A stretch of 24,682 bases of DNA from CAZIRF01 sp964541755 (lineage in GTDB: Bacteria > Spirochaetota > Spirochaetia > Treponematales > Breznakiellaceae): the NCBI GenBank assembly GCA_964541755.1, contig CAZIRF010000044.1, forward strand, positions 1-24,682, given 5' to 3'. The notes under the pieces were generated by a model. The model was not told the origin of the DNA. It did no database searches and saw nothing but the letters and a program-made list of their open reading frames with translations. The position numbers and the translations under genes are program-made. The first letter of the stretch is position 1, and each line of letters opens with the position of its first letter. This document shows, one piece after another, positions 7,209 to 14,141 of this stretch.

Positions 7209-7941
7209 TCACCTGCATTTTCAAGAGAGAACCGCCATCCTCCTGGGCGAAGAGGCCCTCGAGGCTCTGGGACGCGCTTCTGTAGCTGTTTACGGATTGG
7301 GCGGGGTGGGCGCCGCCTGCGCCATCGACCTTGTGCGTGCGGGGGTGGGGACCATTCGCGCCCGCGACTTCGACACGGTGAGCGAAGGCAACCTCAATCG
7401 CCTCGTCTTCGGGCTCTCTTCGACAGTGGGGCGAAAAAAGACCGATGTGTTTGCCGAATGGGCCCGCGACATAAACCCGAAGGTGCAAGTCCTTGTCGAG
7501 GATGGGCTCATTAGCGGGGCGGGGGCAGATGAGGCGATACTGGAGGGCTGTGACTTCCATATCGACTGCATCGATACCCTCAACGCGAAGGCAAACCTCA
7601 TCGCGGCCCTCGTGCGCGCCGGGCTGCCCTTTGCTTCATCCATGGGGACGGCCGGGCGACTGGACCCCCTGCGTCTGCGCTTCGGCTCGCTGTGGAAGAC
7701 CGCCGGCTGCCCCCTCGCGCGCAGTGTGCGCCAAAGATTGCGCAAGTTCGGGGTGCCGCCAGATGCGCGGGTGGACTGCGTGTGGTCGGATGAAGAGGCG
7801 GCCCCGCCCGGCGACTGGGGCGAGGCGGGCGGCGGGCGGCCCCGCCGTTTATTGGGGACAGCCCCCTTTGTACCACAGACGGCGGGCCACATACTGGCCT
7901 CGGTCGCCGTGCGGCACATACTGGCCCAGGCCGGTACATAG
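7201..7941 (+). CDS. tcdA: tRNA threonylcarbamoyladenosine dehydratase (TcdA/CsdL-type ThiF-fold protein)
   Basis: A 246-residue E1-like (ThiF/MoeB/HesA) ATPase. It shows the nucleotide-binding GLGGVG (32-37), DFDTVSEGNLNR (56-67), and IDCIDTLNAK (121-130), where Asp125 is the usual ATP/Mg-site aspartate. The SSMGTAGRLDPLRLRFG block is a TcdA hallmark. TcdA activates t6A37 in tRNA with ATP to form cyclic t6A, which improves decoding of ANN codons. The zinc CxxC pairs of MoeB/ThiF are absent, which supports TcdA over those relatives. ATG 7201 has GGAGG about 10 nt upstream, inside tatD. The gene is convergent with the fumarase gene with only 14 nt between stop codons and no clear terminator. 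CsdE/CsdA partners are not in the window. Confidence 0.82.
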   Translation: MSDHLHFQERTAILLGEEALEALGRASVAVYGLGGVGAACAIDLVRAGVGTIRARDFDTVSEGNLNRLVFGLSSTVGRKKTDVFAEWARDINPKVQVLVEDGLISGAGADEAILEGCDFHIDCIDTLNAKANLIAALVRAGLPFASSMGTAGRLDPLRLRFGSLWKTAGCPLARSVRQRLRKFGVPPDARVDCVWSDEEAAPPGDWGEAGGGRPRRLLGTAPFVPQTAGHILASVAVRHILAQAGT

Positions 7942-7955
7942 GGCCGCCAGGGCTA

Positions 7956-9629
7956 TCAGTACAAGCTCTTTCCCCCGTCGTCCACGAGGACAAAGGCAGC
8001 GAGGTCCTTTACCTCGATGAGCCGGACGGCCTCCATCCCCAGGTCTTCGTAATCGATGACCCTGCTTGAGAGGACGTTCTTGCTGGCCAGGAGTGCGGCG
8101 GCCCCGCCGATAGTCCCCAGGTAGAAGCCCCCATATTGTTTGCAGGCATCGAGGAGGGCCTTGGTGCGGTTGCCCTTTGCAAGGGTCACGAGGCTTGCGC
8201 CCCGGGCCATGAGCTCGTCGGCGTACTCGTCCATGCGAAGGGCCGTCGTGGGCCCCAAGCTGCCCACCGGGTGGTCCGGAGGGGTGCGTGCGGGACCTGC
8301 GTAATAGATGGGGTACTGTGTGGTGTATGACGGGAGCTCTTTTCCCGAAGCGATGAGCTGGTGCCAACGCAAGTGGGCCGCGTCGCGGGCGACGAGGAGA
8401 GGCCCCGAAAGCGAAAGGCGTGTCCCGACGGGAAGGCCCCGCAAGGCCGCCAGAACCGCTTCCATGCCCTTCGAAAGGTCGATGGGAACGGCTTCCGTCT
8501 TCCCGGCCGCCTTGGCGCTACCGGAGGGGCTGCTTTCTGCCGGGCCCCCTGTTTGCACCCGGCCGCCCTGTGCATCATCGTTCCGGGTTCTTTCCAGACT
8601 GGCCATAAAGCCCGGCACGTCGTGCACGAGGCGCTCGACGCGTACCCCGTTCGAGGAGATCTCCGCGAGCATGCTGCGATGGGCCACACAGGCCACCCCG
8701 ATCGATACCGGGAGGCTCGCCGCGTGCCGCGAGAGGCGCAGGACCGTGGCGCTCGCCAAAAAGGCGCGGCCGCCGAACTGGGCCCCCGGGCCCTCCTTTG
8801 CGCAGGTGTCGAGGAGCCAATCCTCGAGGGCCCGGTCGCGCAGGGGGAGCTCCTCACCCTGCCACTTCGCGAAGAGCCCCGAACTGGCTAGTTTCTGCAT
8901 CTTGAGGTTCTCTTCGGCCGAGGTCCCGCCAATGACCACCGCGAGGTGGTAGGGCGGGCAGGCCGATGTGCCCAGGGCCAGGGTCTTTTCGAGGAGGAAG
9001 GGCTTGAGCTTGGCCTCATCGAGGAGGGCCTTCGTCATCTGGAAGAGGCTCGTCTTGTTTGCCGAACCCCCGCCCTTGGCCGTAAAGAGAAAGCGATAGC
9101 GGGGGCCCTGTGCGGTGGCGGGCCAGCCGGTCTCGATCTGTATCTGGGCGGGCAGATTGGTCCCGCTGTCGTGTTCGGCGTAGATGTTGTCGGGGACGAA
9201 TTGGCTGGCGCGCAGGTATGCTTCCCGCCAGGCTTTCCCAGCCCCCTCCTCGAGGGCCTCGATGTCGCCCCCGCCGGTAACAAGGCCCTCGTCCTTGACC
9301 GCGAATACGGTGGCCGTGCCGGTGTCCTGGCAGAGCGGGAGTATTCCCCCGGCGGAAAGCGCCGCGTTTTCAAGGAGGCTCTCGAGGACGAATATCTCGT
9401 TTGCGTCGTCGCTGTCTGCCTTGAGGCGTGCAAGACACTCGAGTTGGTGCGGGCTCAGGTAGCGCGAAATGTCGGCGAAGGCCCGTGCGGAAAGCCTTTG
9501 AAGAAGGGAGGGGGCTATGCTGATAGCGCCACCCGGCCCCCCTTCCTCTGTAAGCTCGCCCTGTTCGACGGGGAAGTCCTCCAGTTCGCATCCGGCGAGG
9601 GCCGTGTCGAAGAGGCGCGCGAGATTCAT
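7956..9629 (-). CDS. Class I (iron-sulfur) fumarate hydratase, single chain
   Basis: A 557-residue protein, the usual length of single-chain class I fumarases (FumA/FumB type). The alpha part carries the three cysteines expected for the [4Fe-4S] cluster: Cys100 (LPLCQDTGTA), Cys223 (ACPPYH) and Cys313 (GVACVAHR). A Gly/Ser/Ala-rich linker (about 345-370) joins the beta part (VGTRLSLSGPLLVARDAAH..., then YYAGPARTP, GPTTALRMD, KGNRT). It interconverts fumarate and malate in the cytoplasm; the cluster is oxygen-sensitive, fitting an anaerobe. It could also act on a related substrate such as mesaconate. ATG 9629 overlaps the stop of the upstream membrane-protein gene (ATGA), with AGGA 7 nt upstream. 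It is the last gene of the hflK operon, an unexpected place for a central-carbon enzyme. Confidence 0.9.
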   Translation of the reverse strand: MNLARLFDTALAGCELEDFPVEQGELTEEGGPGGAISIAPSLLQRLSARAFADISRYLSPHQLECLARLKADSDDANEIFVLESLLENAALSAGGILPLCQDTGTATVFAVKDEGLVTGGGDIEALEEGAGKAWREAYLRASQFVPDNIYAEHDSGTNLPAQIQIETGWPATAQGPRYRFLFTAKGGGSANKTSLFQMTKALLDEAKLKPFLLEKTLALGTSACPPYHLAVVIGGTSAEENLKMQKLASSGLFAKWQGEELPLRDRALEDWLLDTCAKEGPGAQFGGRAFLASATVLRLSRHAASLPVSIGVACVAHRSMLAEISSNGVRVERLVHDVPGFMASLERTRNDDAQGGRVQTGGPAESSPSGSAKAAGKTEAVPIDLSKGMEAVLAALRGLPVGTRLSLSGPLLVARDAAHLRWHQLIASGKELPSYTTQYPIYYAGPARTPPDHPVGSLGPTTALRMDEYADELMARGASLVTLAKGNRTKALLDACKQYGGFYLGTIGGAAALLASKNVLSSRVIDYEDLGMEAVRLIEVKDLAAFVLVDDGGKSLY

Positions 9630-11071
9630 TCTTTGGTCCTGTCGATGGCGGTAATCAGCCAGCGGTCCTTGCGGAATTCCAGCGTCACGACGTCGATTCG
9701 CTTTTCATTCTGTGCCGGGGTCTCGTCCGGGGTAACACCCTCGCCAGGCATGGCCGTCTCGCCCGGGAACCAGAGCTTGTATTGGACACGGTAGCGGGCA
9801 ACCTGCTCGTCTTTGGAGAGCTCCTCCACGGCGATTTCGGTCGTCCCGAAGATAAAGCCAGCCGGTACGCGTCCTTCGTCCAGGACCGGTTGCGGGTCGT
9901 TGCGCACGATAATGCGTTCATTGCCCTGCCTCATGCGCGATATGACAAAATAGTTCATCGTCGCGGTGACATCGGCCTTGGGCGCGCCTTTGGCCAGGCA
10001 ACCCTCCATGCGTTCATGGTCGAGGGGGGTAAAGGCGCTATAGTACATGTCCACGACGGCCGCGGGTTCAAGCCCCAGGGTGTTCGGGCGCTCTCTTGCG
10101 GTTTTAGCCATATCATAGCCAAAAAAGCCCAAGAGGAGGGCCGCCAGAGAGCCGATGACAAGGGTCTTGGTATGTCGACGAAAGAATATCTTTCTGCTTT
10201 CAAGGGCGTTCCGTTCGCGTTCGAAGCGCGTGCGCTCTGCAAGGGTCTTTGAAACTGTCTCTTCGTCCGGGCTGCGGTACAGCCTTTCCGGCGAAGACCA
10301 TTCACTCGAGAGAACTGCTTTGGAAAAGCTCTCGAGGTCGGGCCGCATTACTTCGCGTGCAGTCCCGGCCTTTTTGCTCTCGGGGGCAGGGCCCTGAAGG
10401 GCAGCGTCGAGAAGGGCTGCGAGCTCCGGCAGGAGGCCCGGGTGGGCGAAGCGGGCCGGCAGGGGCGGGGTGTCCCTCATGCGCTGGCGCAGGGTTTCAC
10501 CATCTTTCGCTTGCCAGGGGTTCGTCCCGGTGAGGATGCGATAGGCGAGGAGGGCCGCGGTAAAGACGACCCCTCGATCATCACGCAGGCCCGGGTGTTC
10601 CCATATTTCCTGCCCCTCATACACAGTACCTTTTGCCGTCATGGCCCGGTGAAAGGGATTTTGGGGGAGTACGAGGGCTTCGCCGCTTGCGCGGTTTACC
10701 AGGCAGGCCCAGGGGGAGCGGGCAAGTTCGAGTTGTCTCCCCGCCTCGTTTATTCGCGGCTGCAGGGCGAGCCAGCGGCGGTAGAGCTGCCAGAACCGGC
10801 CGGTATCCCGTTCACCGCTTGAAGATGGTAAAGCGGCTGCCCCGGGGGGGTCCCCCGTGAAGGCCGGGCCGAAAATGGCGACAGTCCCGGCATGCTCGAG
10901 GGTCCCCTCGGGGACCCATGGCGTCCAGGAGCCGTCCGCGTGAAAGAGGGCCCCGTGGTCTGCCAGGAGGCTGCCGAATTTCGCCTGTGCAAAGGAGCCC
11001 GGCGCGAGGCCCGTGTCGAGGGCCAGGACTTCCCGGCCCTCGTATTCGATCAAAAAGAACGGGCTGTTCAT
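9626..11071 (-). CDS. Single-pass membrane protein with a degenerate kinase-like cytoplasmic region, function unknown
   Basis: A 481-residue protein I cannot assign to a named family. Residues 1-300 are soluble; about 302-320 is one strong membrane helix (TLVIGSLAALLLGFFGY) after a basic stretch (RKIFFRRHTK); about 330-481 would lie outside the cytoplasm and looks like an NTF2-type fold (AAVVDMYYSAFTPLD...). Residues 155-226 resemble the C-lobe of Hanks-type Ser/Thr kinases: IWEHPGLRDDRGVVFTAAL, then AYRILTGTNPW, RMRDTPPLPARF and LPELAALLDAAL. No HRD, DFG or VAIK-type catalytic motif is visible, so if it is a kinase relative it is a pseudokinase. It starts 1 nt after hflC and its stop overlaps the fumarase start, so it probably works with or beside HflKC. 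The kinase resemblance is my reading and unproven. Confidence 0.7.
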   Translation of the reverse strand: MNSPFFLIEYEGREVLALDTGLAPGSFAQAKFGSLLADHGALFHADGSWTPWVPEGTLEHAGTVAIFGPAFTGDPPGAAALPSSSGERDTGRFWQLYRRWLALQPRINEAGRQLELARSPWACLVNRASGEALVLPQNPFHRAMTAKGTVYEGQEIWEHPGLRDDRGVVFTAALLAYRILTGTNPWQAKDGETLRQRMRDTPPLPARFAHPGLLPELAALLDAALQGPAPESKKAGTAREVMRPDLESFSKAVLSSEWSSPERLYRSPDEETVSKTLAERTRFERERNALESRKIFFRRHTKTLVIGSLAALLLGFFGYDMAKTARERPNTLGLEPAAVVDMYYSAFTPLDHERMEGCLAKGAPKADVTATMNYFVISRMRQGNERIIVRNDPQPVLDEGRVPAGFIFGTTEIAVEELSKDEQVARYRVQYKLWFPGETAMPGEGVTPDETPAQNEKRIDVVTLEFRKDRWLITAIDRTKE

Positions 11072-11072
11072 G

Positions 11073-12050
11073 CTACCTGCCGTCGGGTGAATAGAGGAAC
11101 TTGAAGTAATCCATATCGGTCGTCAAGGTCTTCTTGAAGTCCGGGATTGTCTGGCGGTAGGACTCCATGGCGCGCCAGAAGGTGTAGAATTGGCGGTCCT
11201 TGTTGTAGGCATTTGCATAAATGGCCGAGGCCTGTGCATCCGCCTTGCCCTTGATGGTCTCGGCCTTGGCGTAGGCCTGGGAAAGCAGGGTGCGCTGCTC
11301 GTTTTCAAGGCGCCCCATCCACTCCGACCGCTTGCCTTCGCCTTCGGAACGGATGGCCTGGGCAATTTGGTTGCGGTCCTTGATCATGCGGTCGTAGACG
11401 CTCTGGGTGAGCTTGTCGTCGTAGTTGATCTGGCGCACAACTACGTCAATGATCTCGATACCATACTCGGGGGCCATCACCCGTGTACGGGTAAGCATTT
11501 CCTCGCTCAGGCTGCGCCTGCCCTTGGAGACAGATTCATACGTAGTGTCGGAGGCGGAAATCCCCAGGGTTTCGGCGTCGATGTCCTCGCCAAGGCCCAA
11601 CTCATCCGCTTCGGCCACCCCCATGATGTAGTTTGAGTTACGTACGACCTCGCGCAGCCAGTTTTCTGCGACAATGGTGCGCACGGCAGAATCGATAACG
11701 TCATTGAGGCGGCGGTAACCGGCATCGAGGGTTGTCACCGACTTGTAGTAGACCACCGGGTCGATGATCTTCCAGCGGGCTGTCGTATCGACCCAGATCG
11801 TGTTCTTTTCCTTGGTAAGGATGCTCTGTTTCTCGCCATCCCAGGAGAGGATGCGGCGGGGGTACTTGTGGACGACGTCGAGGAAGGGGGTCTTCATGTG
11901 GAGGCCCGCCTCCTGCTTGACGGCGACAATCTGGCCAAGACGCACGACGATGCCCTGTTCGCCCTCGTCGATGGTATAGAAGGGGCCGGAAATCAAAACG
12001 ATGACCACGAGTATGGCTATCGTGGCGAGTATGCCTATCAGTTTTTTCAT
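11073..12050 (-). CDS. hflC: HflC, SPFH-domain membrane protein (FtsH-modulating complex)
   Basis: A 325-residue protein with one N-terminal membrane helix (about 5-25) followed by an SPFH/prohibitin domain (YTIDEGEQGIVVRLGQIV, GLHMKTPFLDVVHKYPRRILSWDGE). A long charged coiled-coil region follows (RNQIAQAIRSEGEGKRSEW...AKAETIKGKADAQASAIYANAYNKD), where the HflC-type EGE...A-rich repeats are clear. With HflK it forms a large cage around the membrane protease FtsH and limits its action. Length is normal (E. coli HflC is about 334). The start has GGGAGGAG 7 nt upstream and shares one base with the hflK stop. FtsH itself is not in the window. Confidence 0.92.
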   Translation of the reverse strand: MKKLIGILATIAILVVIVLISGPFYTIDEGEQGIVVRLGQIVAVKQEAGLHMKTPFLDVVHKYPRRILSWDGEKQSILTKEKNTIWVDTTARWKIIDPVVYYKSVTTLDAGYRRLNDVIDSAVRTIVAENWLREVVRNSNYIMGVAEADELGLGEDIDAETLGISASDTTYESVSKGRRSLSEEMLTRTRVMAPEYGIEIIDVVVRQINYDDKLTQSVYDRMIKDRNQIAQAIRSEGEGKRSEWMGRLENEQRTLLSQAYAKAETIKGKADAQASAIYANAYNKDRQFYTFWRAMESYRQTIPDFKKTLTTDMDYFKFLYSPDGR

Positions 12051-13021
12051 TATTTCGCTCCTCCCGTGCTGTCAAGGTTCATGAGGGGAACGAGGCCCTC
12101 GATTTCGCGGTCGATGAGGACCGTCCCGTCGGCTTCGCCAAAGATCTCCTCGACCATCTCGTAGTAGAGGCGTTGGCGGGTAATATCCGGCGCCTTTCGG
12201 TACTCCTCGTACATGGCCTCGAAGCGGGCGACATCGCCCTTCGCCTTGTTCACGCGTTCTGCCGCGTAACCCAGGGCCACCTGCTCCATGCGGTCGGCTT
12301 CGCCGCGGGCGCGCGGAATTTCGCGATTGTAGGCTTCCTTGCCTTCGTTTATGAAGCGGTTCATGTCCTGTTTTGCCTTGTTGACGTCGTCAAAGGCCGC
12401 CTGGACCCCTTCGGGGGCAAAGGTGTTCTGCAGCTGGACGGTGATGATCGTCACCCCCAGGCCGTAGGACGAGAGCATCCGGTTCATCATCTCTGCCGCC
12501 TCGACCTCTATGGTCGTGCGGTCGGCGCCCATGACGCCCATGATGGTCTTGTCGCCCACGAGCATGTTCATCATGCTCTGCGAGATGTCCCGTATCGTGC
12601 CGATGCGGTCGTATACATTAAAGGCCCAGGCCTTGGGATCTGATATGCGGTACTGGATGATCCACTCGACATCGACGATGTTGAGGTCGCCGGTGAGCAT
12701 GTTCGACTCGTTCGAGAAGGACTTGTTCGAATAGCTCGAACGCACCCCCGATCGCTCGGTACGAAAGCCGAATTCTTCGGTCTGGACTTCCTTGGTACGG
12801 ATGACAATGTGCTTGTCAATCCCGAAGGGCAGCTTGTAGTGCATCCCGTCACCGTTGGTCTTGAGGTACTTCCCGAAGCGGGTGACGACGGCTTCCTCGT
12901 TGGGCTGGACGATGTAGAAACTCGTACCCAAGAGGATGAGGACGGCGATGCCGCCCAGAACGAGTAGCACGGTAATCGGCTTGAGCCAGCCGGGCATGCC
13001 CGATGGTGAGACATTTCTCAT
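12050..13021 (-). CDS. hflK: HflK, SPFH-domain membrane protein (FtsH-modulating complex)
   Basis: A 323-residue protein: a short cytoplasmic tail, a membrane helix at about 16-37 (TVLLVLGGIAVLILLGTSFYIV), an SPFH domain beginning QPNEEAVVTRFGKYLKT, and an alanine/charged helix (FDDVNKAKQDMNRFINEGKEAYN). The block NTFAPEGVQAAFDDV is an HflK hallmark. It is shorter than the E. coli protein (about 419) because the Gly-rich N-terminal extension is missing, as in many non-enteric homologues. It partners with HflC around FtsH and affects membrane protein quality control. It is the first gene of the operon, with GGAGG 7 nt before ATG 13021 and a promoter-like sequence at 13096-13122. It is divergent from the EamA permease. 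Confidence 0.92.
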   Translation of the reverse strand: MRNVSPSGMPGWLKPITVLLVLGGIAVLILLGTSFYIVQPNEEAVVTRFGKYLKTNGDGMHYKLPFGIDKHIVIRTKEVQTEEFGFRTERSGVRSSYSNKSFSNESNMLTGDLNIVDVEWIIQYRISDPKAWAFNVYDRIGTIRDISQSMMNMLVGDKTIMGVMGADRTTIEVEAAEMMNRMLSSYGLGVTIITVQLQNTFAPEGVQAAFDDVNKAKQDMNRFINEGKEAYNREIPRARGEADRMEQVALGYAAERVNKAKGDVARFEAMYEEYRKAPDITRQRLYYEMVEEIFGEADGTVLIDREIEGLVPLMNLDSTGGAK

Positions 13022-13095
13022 GGCGTTTCCTCCATTTTTTTACGCGCGGACAGAATACGGGGGCCCCGGCGAAAATCCGGGCGACCCATGAATAA

Positions 13096-13122
13096 AGTAT
13101 ACAGGCTGCAGGGCGCGGTCAA
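13096..13122 (-). promoter_or_regulatory. Candidate promoter of the hflK-hflC-orf-fum operon
   Basis: On the reverse strand TTGACC (13117-13122) precedes TATACT (13096-13101). Both hexamers match the consensus well, but the spacer is only 15 nt, shorter than optimal. It would give a leader of roughly 70 nt before hflK. Confidence 0.45.
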
Positions 13123-13185
13123 GGACTTCAATGCTGATAGTTTTCTCCGCTCTGCGGCATATTATCCGTTTTCCGGCGAGACACG

Positions 13186-14109
13186 ATGGCATTTTTCGAG
13201 TATACCGATGCCATGAATCGCGTACTTACTGCGTTGATGATTGTGTCCATGGTGCTCTGGGGCGGCAGTTGGGTGTCGGGCAAGCTCGCCGCGGTGAGCG
13301 TCGACCCCTTTGTCATTATCTTTTGGCGTTTCTTCCTTACGGCAGCCAGTCTCCTGCCCCTGCTCAAGCCCTTCAAACAGGGTCTCGCCATACCGCGGGG
13401 AGCCCTTCGCTGGCTCATCGCGGCCTCGTCCAGCCTCTTCATCTACAATATTTGCTTCTTTGTGGGCCTCCAGACGGGCCTGGCGGGGAAGGGCGGGCTC
13501 ATCGTCACGACCTTGAACCCCCTCTTTACCTTTCTTCTTACCTTCCTCATTCAACGGGCGAAAATTTCCAGATTGCAGGCCTTTGGCCTCTTTTTGGGCT
13601 TTGCCGGCGGCTTTGTCATGCTCGAAGTCTGGCTCCACGACGCCACAGACTTACTCGCCGGGGGAAATCTCCTCTTCCTCGCGGCCAGCGTCCTCTGGGC
13701 CCTGCTCACCATGGCCTCGGGCAAGGCCCAGGAGAAGGTACCCTTCATAAGCTACTCGATCTGGGCCTACGGGCTCACGGCCCTCATGGGCCTTGCGGCG
13801 AGCCTCGTTACCGGGAGCCTGTGGACTACCCCGGTACACAGTGTTCCCTTTTGGCTCAACATGCTGTACCTTTCTGTCGGGGCCACGAGCTTTGCGACGA
13901 CGGTCTACTTCCTGTGCACCTCCCGCCTGGGCTCGCGGCGGGCCAGCGCCTTCATATTTACGGTCCCGGTAAGTGCCCTGCTTTTCTCCTGGCTCTTCCT
14001 CAAGGAAGTGCCCACCATTTATGCGCTCGCAGGCGGCGCCCTCGCCATAGGGGCCGTCTACGTCATACACCGTGCCCGTAGCGGGACGGCAACTGCGGCA
14101 TCCTCGTAA
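13186..14109 (+). CDS. EamA/DMT superfamily permease
   Basis: A 307-residue membrane protein with about ten helices in two EamA repeats. The first begins VSMVLWGGSWVSGKLA...DPFVIIFWRFFLTA and the second WALLTMASGKAQEKVPFISYSIWAYGLTALM. FLKEVPTIYALAGGALAIGAVYV is the typical last-helix block. Such proteins move metabolites (amino acids, nucleotide sugars, other small solutes) across the inner membrane; the substrate is not predictable. ATG 13213 (MNRVLTAL) is an alternative start that would remove nine residues; neither start has a strong Shine-Dalgarno. A TATTAT at about 13162 is a possible -10. It lies 32 nt upstream of the M16 peptidase gene on the same strand, so they are probably cotranscribed. 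Confidence 0.85.
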   Translation: MAFFEYTDAMNRVLTALMIVSMVLWGGSWVSGKLAAVSVDPFVIIFWRFFLTAASLLPLLKPFKQGLAIPRGALRWLIAASSSLFIYNICFFVGLQTGLAGKGGLIVTTLNPLFTFLLTFLIQRAKISRLQAFGLFLGFAGGFVMLEVWLHDATDLLAGGNLLFLAASVLWALLTMASGKAQEKVPFISYSIWAYGLTALMGLAASLVTGSLWTTPVHSVPFWLNMLYLSVGATSFATTVYFLCTSRLGSRRASAFIFTVPVSALLFSWLFLKEVPTIYALAGGALAIGAVYVIHRARSGTATAASS

Positions 14110-14141
14110 ACAAAAGGATGCCTGCAAAAAAGGATGTACCC

